Assembly (NCBI GenBank): GCA_964517145.1
Contig: CAZFBN010000005.1
Span: forward strand, 1 to 64,000
Direction of reading: 5' to 3'
DNA: 64,000 nt
Source: JADJNW01 sp964517145
GTDB taxonomy: Bacteria > Bacteroidota > Bacteroidia > Chitinophagales > Saprospiraceae
The translations under genes and the position numbers were made by a program. Under the pieces are notes generated by a model. It was given only the letters and a program-made list of their open reading frames with translations, was not told where the DNA came from and did no database searches. Positions 7,158 through 15,371 of this stretch are shown piece after piece; the first letter of the stretch is position 1; each line of letters starts with the position of its first letter.

Positions 7158-8020
7158 AATCTCATTTCATTTTTCTCCAAAATCCCTAATCCAAACAGCG
7201 CAAAGTCATACTTCACAGGGTCTTCCGCATCAAATTGCCGCAGCGTTTCCGTCAGTTCTAGCACTGCCTGCCAGTCACTTTTTTCGCGCGTGAGCAAACC
7301 ATATCGCCGGGCGACCCTGTCCACATGTACATCGAGGGGCATGAGGAGTTGAGCGGGGGAGATTTTTTTCCAAAGCCCAAAGTCCACGCCTTTGTTGTCG
7401 TTGCGTACCATCCAGCGGAGGAACATGTTGAGGCGCTTGCAGGTGGACTTGCGCGCGGGTGTGGGAATGTGCTTGCGGGTACGCGCGGGCGCGTCGGGCA
7501 AAGAAAAAAAGTACTCGTGGAAAGCCAAAAGGGCGGGTTCGGTCGTTTCCCCCCTTCCGTCCCCCCCGAGGGGGGAAACCGCTGCTGCCAAGGGCAAATG
7601 CTGGACGCTAGAAAGTGAGCGTGTGGTATCTGGCATCTGGCGTCCGGCATCTATCAAAAAAGCGGCTTCGAGGGAATCATGTTGTCGGTAATGTTGTTGA
7701 AAAAATTCGAGAAAATACAAGGTATCCGTGGCTTGAAAAGTGCGGTGTTTGAAATCGAGGAAGCGTTGGCGATCTTTTTCTAAATGGTTGATAATGAAAT
7801 CATAAGGAGCGCCGTCCATCAGCTCAATGAGGCGATTGGCGCTGTTGATGATGGTTTTGCGTTGCCCCCAGGCGAGGATGGCGGTCCAAAAGCCCATGAT
7901 CTCGATGTCTTGCAATTTGGAAAAGCGGTGCGGAATGCGGATCGGGTCGGATTCGATAAAAGCCGGGCAGTTGTATCGTTCTACACATTCATCCAAAAAA
8001 TCTTTAATGTCAGCCGGCAT
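7154..8020 (-). CDS. TIGR02757 (DUF2400) family protein with an in-frame repeat insertion
   Basis: The 288-residue product matches the TIGR02757 family of unknown function: ESDPIRIPHRF near the start, ILAWGQRKTII, and a C-terminal half with HIPTPARKSTCKRLNMFLRWMVR, PLDVHVDRVARRYGLL and DPVKYDFALFGLG. Part of this resembles a helix-hairpin-helix DNA glycosylase fold, which is only suggestive. Between AAFL and LLAFHEYFFSLP lies an extra stretch of about 40 residues (DAGRQMPDTTRS... PLGGDGRGETTEPA) encoded by repeat DNA at 7531-7665. It keeps the frame, so the gene is probably still functional. Its 3' end overlaps the small plus-strand gene. Confidence 0.9.
   Translation of the reverse strand: MPADIKDFLDECVERYNCPAFIESDPIRIPHRFSKLQDIEIMGFWTAILAWGQRKTIINSANRLIELMDGAPYDFIINHLEKDRQRFLDFKHRTFQATDTLYFLEFFQQHYRQHDSLEAAFLIDAGRQMPDTTRSLSSVQHLPLAAAVSPLGGDGRGETTEPALLAFHEYFFSLPDAPARTRKHIPTPARKSTCKRLNMFLRWMVRNDNKGVDFGLWKKISPAQLLMPLDVHVDRVARRYGLLTREKSDWQAVLELTETLRQFDAEDPVKYDFALFGLGILEKNEMRF
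7531..7665. repeat. Composite interspersed repeat inside the TIGR02757 gene
   Basis: Two repeat types sit side by side in the coding sequence. One is a palindrome with 11-base arms, GTTTCCCCCCT (7545-7555) and AGGGGGGAAAC (7569-7579). The other is the GATGCC(A/G)GA repeat in reverse at 7627-7653. Both resemble elements found between genes elsewhere in the window. Edges are approximate. Confidence 0.7.
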
Positions 8021-8462
8021 TCAAAAATCGTTTTTCTACCAATAAAAAAGGGGTGGAACAAAATTTTTTAAATAAACTTTAATTCAAATATAGGAATAGC
8101 GCAGATTTGTTCGTTATAGCAGCAATGCTCCTCTTATACCATTTTCAATTGATAATGGCGTATTGATTTTTAAAATAACATAATGGTTTGTAGCTGTTTA
8201 ATTTTTCGCATTTACGCCTTCTCATTTCAAATTTGGTATTAACCCACTACACGTTACGCAACAGTCGGATTGACTTTACAGTTTCTTAATAATTGCTTTA
8301 CCTAAAATTTTTGGAAAGCCATTTGAAATACTTTTACTTTGAAACCTTATGACGGCAACACTTGCATACACACTTTTGCTTGCGGCTATTTACTTGGGAA
8401 AAGTAGCTTTTGACAGAGGTGAAAACTAACATTTTTCCCAAAACCGATGTAACCACCTGTCG
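8021..8462. other. Intergenic region with inverted repeats
   Basis: AT-rich spacer between two minus-strand genes. An 18-of-20 palindrome, CCATTTTCAATTGATAATGG, lies at 8139-8158. A related sequence in opposite orientation (TCATTTCAAATTTGGTA) ends at 8238, so 8136-8238 could be a small remnant element with imperfect inverted ends. A 26-codon frame is listed separately. Confidence 0.35.
8349..8429 (+). CDS. Possible 26-residue membrane peptide
   Basis: ATG at 8349 gives MTATLAYTLLLAAIYLGKVA followed by FDRGEN and TAA. Residues 4-17 are hydrophobic. A TTACTTTG box (one mismatch to TAnnTTTG) ends 5 bases before the start, which would make the message almost leaderless. With only 26 codons it may be chance. 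Confidence 0.2.
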   Translation: MTATLAYTLLLAAIYLGKVAFDRGEN

Positions 8463-9239
8463 TTAGGCTCGTTTGCGGCTTTGACCGGCAGCAGGCAAGC
8501 GTTCGTACAAGGATGGTTTGAGCCAGCCCATTTTTGCCAACCGGTGAATGAGAGACACCCGTAGCACGCCCAATCCGTATTTCATACTACGCTTAAAATT
8601 GATGGAAGACGCCTCTTCAAAGTATTTGGTAGGGCAAGTAACTTCTGCAATGTGAAAACCTGCATAAATAATCTGGGACAACATTTCATTGTCGAACACG
8701 AAATCATCGGAATTTGCATTGAAATTAATGGTTTCCAACACTTCCCGACTGAAGGCGCGATAACCGGTGTGGTATTCGGAGAGTTTGTAGCTGACCAGCA
8801 AATTTTGAGTGAAAGTTAAAAAACGATTTGAAATGTACTTGTACAATGGCATGCCGCCTGCCAGTGCGCCTCGCCCCAAAATGCGCGAGCCCAACACCAC
8901 CGGATACAAGTCCTCCCCAATGATATTCACCATGCTGGGAATCAACTTCGGCGTATATTGATAATCCGGGTGCAACATAATGACGATGTCACCGCCCAAT
9001 TCTAAAGCCTTGTTGTACAGCGTTTTCTGATTACCGCCGTACCCTTTGTTCTGCTCGTGCACGAGTACGTGGCGAATGCCAATTTGGTGTGCCAATTCCA
9101 CCGTGTTATCGCGGCTGGCGTCATCGCAGAGGATCACTTCATCCACCAAATCGAAGGGAATTTCATCGTAGGTTCTTTTTAGGGTGAGGGCAGCATTGTA
9201 AGCCGGTAGCACCACTACTACTTTTTTGCTTTTATACAT
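8463..9239 (-). CDS. Family 2 glycosyltransferase (dolichyl-phosphate-mannose/glucose synthase-like)
   Basis: The 258-residue protein starting MYKSKKVVVVLPAYNA has a GT-A fold: VVLPAYNAALTL, the acidic EVILCDDASRDNT, the NKGYGGNQ loop, the metal-binding IVIMLHPDYQY (DPD-like, here HPDY), and EYHTGYRAFSRE, typical of polyprenyl-phosphate sugar transferases. It lacks C-terminal membrane segments, so it is probably cytosolic at the membrane face. The ATG at 9239 is preferred because the frame upstream enters repeat DNA with only a TTG start. The acceptor and sugar are not known. Confidence 0.9.
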   Translation of the reverse strand: MYKSKKVVVVLPAYNAALTLKRTYDEIPFDLVDEVILCDDASRDNTVELAHQIGIRHVLVHEQNKGYGGNQKTLYNKALELGGDIVIMLHPDYQYTPKLIPSMVNIIGEDLYPVVLGSRILGRGALAGGMPLYKYISNRFLTFTQNLLVSYKLSEYHTGYRAFSREVLETINFNANSDDFVFDNEMLSQIIYAGFHIAEVTCPTKYFEEASSINFKRSMKYGLGVLRVSLIHRLAKMGWLKPSLYERLPAAGQSRKRA

Positions 9240-9246
9240 AATTCGA

Positions 9247-9285
9247 GATGCCAAATTTTAGGATGCCAGATGCCAGACATCAGAC
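9247..9285 (+). repeat. GATGCCAGA-type direct repeat
   Basis: GATGCCAAATTTTAG then GATGCCAGATGCCAGAC ATCAGAC: about four degenerate copies directly upstream of the glycosyltransferase start. Same family as 6891-6913 and 7627-7653. Confidence 0.65.
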
Positions 9286-9320
9286 TTTCCGCTATTAGTT
9301 GCTAGAATAAGATTGTCGCG

Positions 9321-9328
9321 CAAAGATA
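9321..9328 (-). promoter_or_regulatory. Bacteroidota -7 box (TATCTTTG) for the glycosyltransferase
   Basis: Reads TATCTTTG on the minus strand, 82 bases before the start. No good -33 TTG is found at the expected distance, so support is partial. Confidence 0.4.
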
Positions 9329-9365
9329 GTATTTTTACTTGAAGGGTCGAAAAGTTTCAGTTCCT

Positions 9366-9408
9366 CATCACTCCATCAACCTATTAACCCATCACCCTAT
9401 CACCCTCC
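9366..9408 (+). repeat. Simple repeat of CCATCA/CCTATTA/CCCTATCA type
   Basis: Runs of (C)CCATCA and CCTAT(T/C)A. The gldD stop codon (9400-9402) falls inside the repeat, so the last codons of gldD are made of it. A similar low-complexity run lies in frame in the DUF5682 gene near 49070-49112. Confidence 0.5.
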
Positions 9409-10008
9409 TTTCGTCCATTCAAACGTCTCCAACATTTTAAATATATCTTCTTCTACAAATTTATAAACAGGTGCTAATGAATCAGGATTGATTTGCGTAT
9501 TAAAATACAGGGCGCCCCGCAGGAAATGATGCGTACTGTCGGTCAGATAAAATTGCATGGGCGAAGCCGCCGGACCATCGAGCATAAAGACGTAGCCGCT
9601 CACGTTGTTGGGCTTTTCAATGCGCCGATCCTCGATATAGTTAGCTTTTTTATTGTGCCAATCGAGCATTTCATACGTGTCGTCCTTGAGGTCTTTAAAA
9701 GCATTTTCTTTGGAAATAGGATAGTAACTCACATGCAAACGGCTGTCAAATGCTGGGATGTAAAGGTCGAACCAACAGGGATGAATGGGTTTTTCGTTGA
9801 AAAAATTGGTATCCTGCTGAATTTCGGCATAAGTGGGGTACTCAAATGTAAAATTGCAATAATTTTCATCAAAAGATTGATACGCTTTTGTGGGATAAAC
9901 CACACGCGGGTAGGCACGTGGCTTGGGCGTAGGCGTGGCTTCATTGCAGGCACTGATTGCCAGAATGAACAGACAAAAAGTTGCAATTTTATCAATTGTA
10001 AAAGGCAT
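9400..10008 (-). CDS. gldD: Gliding motility lipoprotein GldD
   Basis: The 202-residue product starts MPFTIDKIATFCLFILAISA with the lipobox Cys at residue 21, then the GldD pattern: TPKPRAYPRVVYPTKAYQSF, CNFTFEYPTYAEI, HPCWFDLYIPAFDSRLHVSY. GldD is an outer-membrane-associated lipoprotein needed for gliding and for type IX secretion in Bacteroidota. The ATG at 10008 is chosen because it gives the signal peptide; the open frame further upstream is not coding-like. It stands alone, with a terminator-like hairpin between it and frr. The last residues (WTKGG) are encoded by a simple repeat. Confidence 0.9.
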   Translation of the reverse strand: MPFTIDKIATFCLFILAISACNEATPTPKPRAYPRVVYPTKAYQSFDENYCNFTFEYPTYAEIQQDTNFFNEKPIHPCWFDLYIPAFDSRLHVSYYPISKENAFKDLKDDTYEMLDWHNKKANYIEDRRIEKPNNVSGYVFMLDGPAASPMQFYLTDSTHHFLRGALYFNTQINPDSLAPVYKFVEEDIFKMLETFEWTKGG

Positions 10009-10061
10009 GCTAGATTTTTTTGAAAACTCGAACGAATTTGCCAGTGTGCTTGGTACAGAAA

Positions 10062-10099
10062 CAACAAGAGACTGCAAAAAATATTGCAATCTCCTGTTG
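10062..10099 (-). terminator. Hairpin, probable terminator of frr
   Basis: CAACA-A-GAGACTGCAA (10062-10077) pairs with TTGCAATCTC-C-TGTTG (10084-10099). On the minus strand it is followed by TTTCTG, a short T-run. It lies 97 bases after the frr stop. Confidence 0.5.
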
Positions 10100-10152
10100 G
10101 ATTCATTTTTTGATTGTTGATTACTGCACTTTGTTTGAAACATACCTTCAAT

Positions 10153-10198
10153 AACAATTAACAATCAGCAATTAACAATCAGCAATTAACAATTATTA
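10153..10198 (+). repeat. AATTAACAATCAGC direct repeats
   Basis: AATTAACAATCAGC occurs twice in a row, with partial copies on both sides. The array overlaps the frr stop codon. The same oligonucleotides are seen at 1024-1052. Confidence 0.7.
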
Positions 10199-10762
10199 CA
10201 CTGTCATAATATCTTTTTCCTTTGCCTCAATGAAATGGTCAATTTTAACAATAAAATTGTCCGTCATTTTCTGAATTTCCGCCTCTTTCGCCTTGCCCAT
10301 ATCCTCTGGGAAGCCGTTCTTCACTGCTTTTTTAATGTGCTCCATACCATCGCGGCGAGCATTGCGAATGCTTACTTTGGCATCTTCTCCCAAGCCTTTG
10401 GCTTTTTTTACCATTTCTTTTCGGCGCTCTTCGGTAAGCGGCGGAATGGAAAGACGCACCACTTCACCATCGTTTTGAGGCGTAATGCCAATGTTAGCTT
10501 CAAAAATGGCTTTTTCAATCGGACCCAACATGTTCTTTTCCCAGGGTTGAATCACCAGCGTCCGTGCATCTGAAGTAGAAATGTTCGCAACCTGACTAAT
10601 CAGGGTAGGATTACCATAATACGACACCATTAAACCCTCCAACATTGCTGTAGAAGCCTTGCCAGCTCTCACTTTTGTCAGTTCTTTTTGTAAGTGGTCC
10701 ATCGCATGTTCCATTAAATCTTCGGCATGCGATATGTATTGATTCACTTCTTCCGCTTGCAT
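10196..10762 (-). CDS. frr: Ribosome recycling factor
   Basis: Works with EF-G to split the post-termination ribosome. The 188-residue protein has the typical N-terminal helix, MEHAMDHLQKELTKVRAGKAS, then MVSYYGNPTLISQVANIS, VIQPWEK, EANIGITPQNDGEVVRLSIP, and LTEERRKEMVKKAKGLGEDA and SIRNARRDG in the long helices. Length matches the family (about 185). The ATG at 10762 gives MQAEEVNQY, and a good promoter lies 34 bases upstream. Confidence 0.97.
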   Translation of the reverse strand: MQAEEVNQYISHAEDLMEHAMDHLQKELTKVRAGKASTAMLEGLMVSYYGNPTLISQVANISTSDARTLVIQPWEKNMLGPIEKAIFEANIGITPQNDGEVVRLSIPPLTEERRKEMVKKAKGLGEDAKVSIRNARRDGMEHIKKAVKNGFPEDMGKAKEAEIQKMTDNFIVKIDHFIEAKEKDIMTV

Positions 10763-10795
10763 GATTTGAGTTGTTTTGATCCAATAAATGTGGCG

Positions 10796-10827
10796 CAAAG
10801 GTAGCAAATTAGCTGTAAAATGGCAAA
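10796..10827 (-). promoter_or_regulatory. Complete Bacteroidota promoter for frr
   Basis: On the minus strand, TTTG (10827-10824) is followed after 20 bases by TACCTTTG (10803-10796), matching both -33 and -7 elements. Transcription would begin about 27 bases before the frr ATG. Confidence 0.75.
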
Positions 10828-10873
10828 GTAAAAACAAAAGTGTGACTGGCAATTTGCATCACCAATCACACTT
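10828..10873 (-). terminator. Rho-independent terminator of the metallopeptidase gene
   Basis: AAGTGTGACTGG (10838-10849) pairs with CCAATCACACTT (10862-10873) with one mismatch. Reading on the minus strand it is followed by TTTGTTTTTA. It separates the metallopeptidase unit from the frr promoter. Confidence 0.75.
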
Positions 10874-10894
10874 ATTTTTGAAATATTCGTTTTT

Positions 10895-11575
10895 TTAGTC
10901 GTTATTCATCCGAAAAACGAGGTACAACAGCGTCACCAGCGCCGACAATGCTGCTGCCACATAAGTCATGGCTGCCCACCACAAGGCATCTTTAGCGCCA
11001 TCGTATTCAGCGCCGCGCGCTACGCCGCTCTGGTCGAGCCATACCAACGCGCGTCGGCTGGCATCGAATTCAACTGGTAGAGTTACCAAACTAAATAGCG
11101 TTGTAATACCAAATACAACAACGGTAATAAGCAATAACAACTGGCTACCCTGCACACCAAAAGCGCCTAAAGCCAACAACAACAGGTACTGCTGGAGGTT
11201 GGCAGTGATATTGACAATGGGTACCAACGCGGAACGCACTTGCAACATGGCATAAGCATTGGCGTGCTGCACAGCGTGACCGCACTCATGCGCAGCAACT
11301 GCGGCAGCGGCTACACTTCTGCCGTGAAACACCTCCGGGCTCAGGTTGACCGTCTTATTGAGCGGGTTGTAATGATCGCTTAAAAAGCCCTGCCCTTCTG
11401 TGATGCGCACATCGCGGATGCCATAATGACGCAGCATGGATTCGGCAACTTCTGCACCGCTCATTCCATTGCGCAAGCCAACTTGACTGTAGTAGTTGAA
11501 TTTGCTACGCAAACGCATGCTGATAACCATTCCGATAATCGAAAAGAGACCAGCAATTACAATGTATCCAAACAT
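10895..11575 (-). CDS. YugP-like membrane zinc metallopeptidase
   Basis: The 226-residue protein has an N-terminal membrane helix (FGYIVIAGLFSIIGMVISM), the zinc-binding HECGH motif in VAAHECGHAVQHA (about residues 96-100), and two or three C-terminal membrane segments. ITEGQGFLSDHYNP and NLSPEVFHGRS are typical of the putative neutral zinc metallopeptidase family (PF04298). It probably cleaves membrane or periplasmic proteins; the substrate is unknown. It is a single-gene unit with its own terminator. Confidence 0.92.
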   Translation of the reverse strand: MFGYIVIAGLFSIIGMVISMRLRSKFNYYSQVGLRNGMSGAEVAESMLRHYGIRDVRITEGQGFLSDHYNPLNKTVNLSPEVFHGRSVAAAAVAAHECGHAVQHANAYAMLQVRSALVPIVNITANLQQYLLLLALGAFGVQGSQLLLLITVVVFGITTLFSLVTLPVEFDASRRALVWLDQSGVARGAEYDGAKDALWWAAMTYVAAALSALVTLLYLVFRMNND

Positions 11576-11689
11576 ATTTCGATTCCTTTTTTAATAAGAA
11601 AAGCCTACGTTTTTTAGAACGTTTTACACCTTAGTATAAACTACAATTGTACTTGCGAAGTTCATGCCATTCGACAAGTTCATCGCATT

Positions 11690-12970
11690 CTACGACAAAA
11701 TGTCAAATCCAGTATAAGGTCTTAATGCCACAGGAATCACAATGCCTTTGGGCGTTTGGTTATTTTCTAGCAATGCTGCAACGATGCGCGCCAGAGCCAG
11801 GGCACTCCCATTGAGCGTATGCACCAGTTGTGTCTTTTTGTCAGCATCGCGGAAACGCAATTTTAAACGATTGCTTTGAAAAGTTTCAAAATTGGAAACC
11901 GAACTCACCTCCAGCCAACGCTGCTGCGCCGCGGAATAGACTTCAAAATCAAAAGTTAGCGCTGACGTAAATCCCATATCGCCGCCACACAAACGCAAAA
12001 TGCGGTAAGGTAATTCCAATTTATCTAACAACCCTGACACGTGTTCCAGCATATTCATCAACGCATCATACGAACGCTCGGGGTGCTCCATGCGCACAAT
12101 TTCCACTTTATCAAACTGATGCACCCGATTCAAGCCGCGCACGTGCGCGCCATACGAGCCTGCCTCTCGACGAAAACAAGGCGTATAACCGGTCAATTTG
12201 ATAGGTAATTCTTTTTCTTCTAAAATTTCGTCGCGATAAATATTCGTAACAGGCACCTCGGCAGTAGGAATGAGGTACAAATTATCACGTTCTACATAAT
12301 ACATTTGTGCCTCTTTATCAGGCAATTGCCCGGTGGCGCGTGCCGTGTCCTCATTGACCATCAGCGGCGGCAAAATTTCTTCATATCCGGCAGCAGTTGC
12401 TTCGTCCAAAAAGAAGGCAATCAACGCCCGTTGCAATTTAGCGCCTTTGCCGCGATACACGGGAAAACCAGAGCCAGTGAGCTTTGTGCCAAGTTCGAGG
12501 TTAAACACATTGTATTTTGCCGCCAATTCCCAATGTGGCAGCGCATCTGCGGGTAATTCGGGCATGGGTTTTTCCCAGGCTTTAAACACTTCATTATCAT
12601 CTGCCGATTTGCCGTAAGGCACGGATTGATGCGGAATGTTAGGCACCCGGTACAGCAACTGTTCCATTTGAGCCTGCGCTGCGCTGAGTCGCTCTTCGAG
12701 CAAAGCCGCCTGATCTTTTAGAACAGCCACCCGATTTTTTTTGGTTTCAGCATCCTCGCGCTTGCCTTGCTTCATCAACTCGCCGATTTCTCTTGAAAGG
12801 GCATTGCGTTCGGCAAGGGCGGCATCGAGTTCAGACTGCGAATTGCGCCGTGTATCATCTAATTGTAAAATGTCTTCGATGATTTGTAAATCCTCATCTG
12901 AAAAGTTTCTTTTCTTTAACCCTTCAATAACACGATCTTTTTGTTGTCGGAGGAAACTAACTTGGAGCAT
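11690..12970 (-). CDS. serS: Seryl-tRNA synthetase
   Basis: Charges tRNA-Ser. The 426-residue class II enzyme has the N-terminal coiled-coil arm (about residues 25-110) and then motif 2 in TPCFRREAGSYG, followed by RGLNRVHQFDKVEIV and the C-terminal motif 3 region LNGSALALARIVAALLENNQ. Length is standard. It is divergent from rho and has a TATCTTTG box 78 bases upstream. Confidence 0.97.
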   Translation of the reverse strand: MLQVSFLRQQKDRVIEGLKKRNFSDEDLQIIEDILQLDDTRRNSQSELDAALAERNALSREIGELMKQGKREDAETKKNRVAVLKDQAALLEERLSAAQAQMEQLLYRVPNIPHQSVPYGKSADDNEVFKAWEKPMPELPADALPHWELAAKYNVFNLELGTKLTGSGFPVYRGKGAKLQRALIAFFLDEATAAGYEEILPPLMVNEDTARATGQLPDKEAQMYYVERDNLYLIPTAEVPVTNIYRDEILEEKELPIKLTGYTPCFRREAGSYGAHVRGLNRVHQFDKVEIVRMEHPERSYDALMNMLEHVSGLLDKLELPYRILRLCGGDMGFTSALTFDFEVYSAAQQRWLEVSSVSNFETFQSNRLKLRFRDADKKTQLVHTLNGSALALARIVAALLENNQTPKGIVIPVALRPYTGFDILS

Positions 12971-13047
12971 AATGCGTTATAATTCCAGTAAGTGAAAAAA
13001 TAAATACGGCACTGAACTTTCCTAAAAAGTTTTAGTTGTATTTTTTG

Positions 13048-13055
13048 CAAAGATA
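13048..13055 (-). promoter_or_regulatory. Bacteroidota -7 box (TATCTTTG) for serS
   Basis: TATCTTTG on the minus strand, giving a leader of about 70 bases. A TTTTTG lies only 11 bases upstream of it, too close to be a normal -33 element. Confidence 0.45.
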
Positions 13056-13087
13056 CTATTTGAAAACAAAAATTTCTATGTATTTTT

Positions 13088-13195
13088 GCAGTAGCAAGAA
13101 CGCGAAGGCACACCACCATACATCAGCATTCAGTTTTAGCTTGGTTTGATAAAGGTGATAAAATCTCAATTCCTGCTGGTATTCCCTACTTTTAA
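13088..13195 (+). pseudogene. Possible cupin-like gene fragment
   Basis: One frame reads ...HQHSVLAWFDKGDKISI then PAGIPYF and stops. GDKISIPAGIPY fits the second cupin motif G-x5-P-x-G-x2-H except that the final His is Tyr. There is no start codon or upstream domain, so if real it is a remnant. The match is short and may be chance. Confidence 0.2.
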
Positions 13196-13373
13196 TTGAT
13201 GTCGGAACAACACTCCTGGGAAAAGAGGTTGGTAGGCTATAAATAGTTTGTTAAAATACCGTGTATAGAATTGGAGAAGATCCCCACATACTTGAATCCA
13301 CTATTACTCTAATGTGTTTTTACTTACAGCATTTTTTGTTTAAACATTCCAACAATTAACAATACATCATCGT

Positions 13374-15113
13374 ATGTACGATATTTCGCAATTGAATGAG
13401 ATGCTGGTTCCTGAGCTACGTGACGTAGCCGAGCGACTGGGAATCAATGGGTACAAGCGACTTAACAAGCAAGATTTAATTTATCAAATCCTCGACTTCC
13501 AAGCATTGGGCGGCGCTTCTACCGAATTAGATGATGAAGATGACTTCACCCCTACTCCCCTGGATGACGACGATGACAATTACATGCCCCCCGTCGCTAC
13601 GGTAAAAGAGGAAACAGACGAGCCTATTCATTATCAAGCTGGTAACGGCGCTGCTCGAGAGGAAAGTTTTGACAATGAGGATTCCGAAGATGATTCGGAT
13701 GATAGCATTCGCCGTCGCCGGGTTCGCAAAAAAGTTACGCGGGATGAATATCAACCCGCCCCGGAAGCGCCCGTGCGTGCCCGCCGGGAAGCACCCGCCT
13801 ATGAAGATGATTTTGAAGAAGCGCCTCTGGAAGAGCGCCCTCCAATCGAAGATCGTGACCGAGATCGCGACCGCAGTGATCGGGATTTTCGGGAAAGAGA
13901 CCGCGACCGCGAGCGAGGCGACCGAGATAGTAGAGACCGCGATCGGGACAGGGATCGCCGCAATGTTCCATCTGACGAATTTGACATAGAGCTTGACGGG
14001 ATTATCGAAGGGGAAGGGATTTTGGAAATGATGCCCGATGGATATGGTTTTCTGCGTTCTTCCGATTATAATTACCTGACTTCTCCTGATGATATTTATG
14101 TGTCGCCTTCTCAAATCAAGCTGTTTGGCTTGCGCACAGGCGATACCGTTCGGGGTGCCATTCGCCCGCCAAAAGAAGGGGAAAAATATTTCGCCTTGCT
14201 AAGGGTTTCTAAAATCAATGGATTAGAACCGCAAGATATTCGGGATCGGGTGCCGTTTGATTATCTGACGCCGCTATTCCCCGATGAAAAATTCAAATTG
14301 ACCACTTCTCCAACGGGACGCGATTTTGGTACGCGGATGATTGATCTGTTCACACCAATCGGTAAAGGGCAGCGTGGTTTGATCGTGGCGCAACCAAAAA
14401 CAGGTAAAACCTTCTTGTTAAAGGACGTGGCAAATGCCATTGCTAAAAACCACCCGGAAACTTACCTGATCGTGTTGCTTGTAGATGAACGCCCGGAGGA
14501 AGTAACCGACATGAAGCGCAGCGTTAAAGCCGAAGTAGTGGCTTCTACTTTTGACGAACCTGCTGACAATCACGTGCGCGTGGCGGGTATTGTTTTAGAA
14601 AAAGCCAAACGGTTGGTAGAATGCGGACACGATGTGTGCATCCTGCTCGACTCGATTACGCGTTTGGCAAGGGCTTACAACACGGTGGCTCCTGCGAGTG
14701 GCAAGGTGCTCTCCGGTGGTGTGGAAGCAAATGCACTGCACAAGCCGAAGAAATTCTTTGGTGCGGCTCGTAACGTAGAAGGCGGCGGTTCCTTGACCAT
14801 TCTGGCAACAGCCTTGATTGATACAGGTTCTAAGATGGATCAGGTGATCTTTGAAGAATTCAAAGGTACAGGTAATATGGAATTGCAGTTGGATCGCTCG
14901 TTGGCGAACAAGCGCTTGTATCCTGCGGTGGACCTTACGCGCTCCAGCACGCGCCGCGACGACCTGTTATTCGACAAAGATACGTTGCAGCGTATGTTTA
15001 TTCTACGCAATCACCTGGCAGATATGAAGCCCGACGAGGCGATGGAATTCCTACTGAAGCAAATGCAACATACTTCCAGCAACGAAGAATTCCTGGCTTC
15101 TATGAATGGTTAA
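13374..15113 (+). CDS. rho: Transcription termination factor Rho with a charged disordered insertion
   Basis: Hexameric RNA helicase that ends transcription. The 579-residue protein has the Rho N-terminal helical domain (YDISQLNEMLVPELRDVAERLG), then about 160 low-complexity residues. These include an acidic part (about 50-115) and a 36-residue RD/RE-rich run (about 160-198), and the region lies before the RNA-binding cold-shock-like domain (EGILEMMPDGYGFLRS). The helicase core has QPKTGKTFLLK (Walker A), VLLVDERPEEVTDM, ILLDSITRLARAYN (Walker B) and GGSLTILATALIDTGSKMD. Such insertions are known in Bacteroidota Rho and are thought to affect condensation and termination. A strong terminator follows. 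Confidence 0.97.
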   Translation: MYDISQLNEMLVPELRDVAERLGINGYKRLNKQDLIYQILDFQALGGASTELDDEDDFTPTPLDDDDDNYMPPVATVKEETDEPIHYQAGNGAAREESFDNEDSEDDSDDSIRRRRVRKKVTRDEYQPAPEAPVRARREAPAYEDDFEEAPLEERPPIEDRDRDRDRSDRDFRERDRDRERGDRDSRDRDRDRDRRNVPSDEFDIELDGIIEGEGILEMMPDGYGFLRSSDYNYLTSPDDIYVSPSQIKLFGLRTGDTVRGAIRPPKEGEKYFALLRVSKINGLEPQDIRDRVPFDYLTPLFPDEKFKLTTSPTGRDFGTRMIDLFTPIGKGQRGLIVAQPKTGKTFLLKDVANAIAKNHPETYLIVLLVDERPEEVTDMKRSVKAEVVASTFDEPADNHVRVAGIVLEKAKRLVECGHDVCILLDSITRLARAYNTVAPASGKVLSGGVEANALHKPKKFFGAARNVEGGGSLTILATALIDTGSKMDQVIFEEFKGTGNMELQLDRSLANKRLYPAVDLTRSSTRRDDLLFDKDTLQRMFILRNHLADMKPDEAMEFLLKQMQHTSSNEEFLASMNG

Positions 15114-15137
15114 TAAAAATTTTATATTTGATATATG

Positions 15138-15176
15138 AAATGTGCTGTGCTTCGGAAGTGCAGCACATTTTTTTTG
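15138..15176 (+). terminator. Rho-independent terminator after rho
   Basis: AAATGTGCTG (15138-15147) pairs with CAGCACATTT (15161-15170), with an inner CTTCGGAAG hairpin and eight T residues. Confidence 0.9.
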
Positions 15177-15371
15177 TTTGATAAACAACGCTTGATAAGG
15201 ACAATCGTAAAACTTTCTTTAAACAGTCTGCTGGGATAATATTTATTTAACAAATTTTTAATCTTAAATTTACATATTGTTATAAAATTAATACAAGCTT
15301 AACACGTATCTTTTTGTTCCTTTCCTCCTGCTCCTTATTATCGTAAATTATCAAAACACTAAATTAACATT

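Larger units (their letters stand above)
12971..13373. other. Divergent serS-rho intergenic region
   Basis: About 400 bases. Contains the serS -7 box and a possible gene fragment, both listed separately. The last 180 bases before rho contain no other frame of note and could be a long rho leader; Rho is commonly autoregulated through its leader, but no hairpin here proves it. Confidence 0.4.

Noticed and set aside
9729..10157. Alternative minus-strand frame overlapping gldD
   Set aside because: The gldD frame has the lipobox and family motifs; the other frame has none.
12916..13119. Minus-strand 67-codon frame upstream of serS
   Set aside because: It overlaps the start of serS in another frame and covers its promoter box; no motif.
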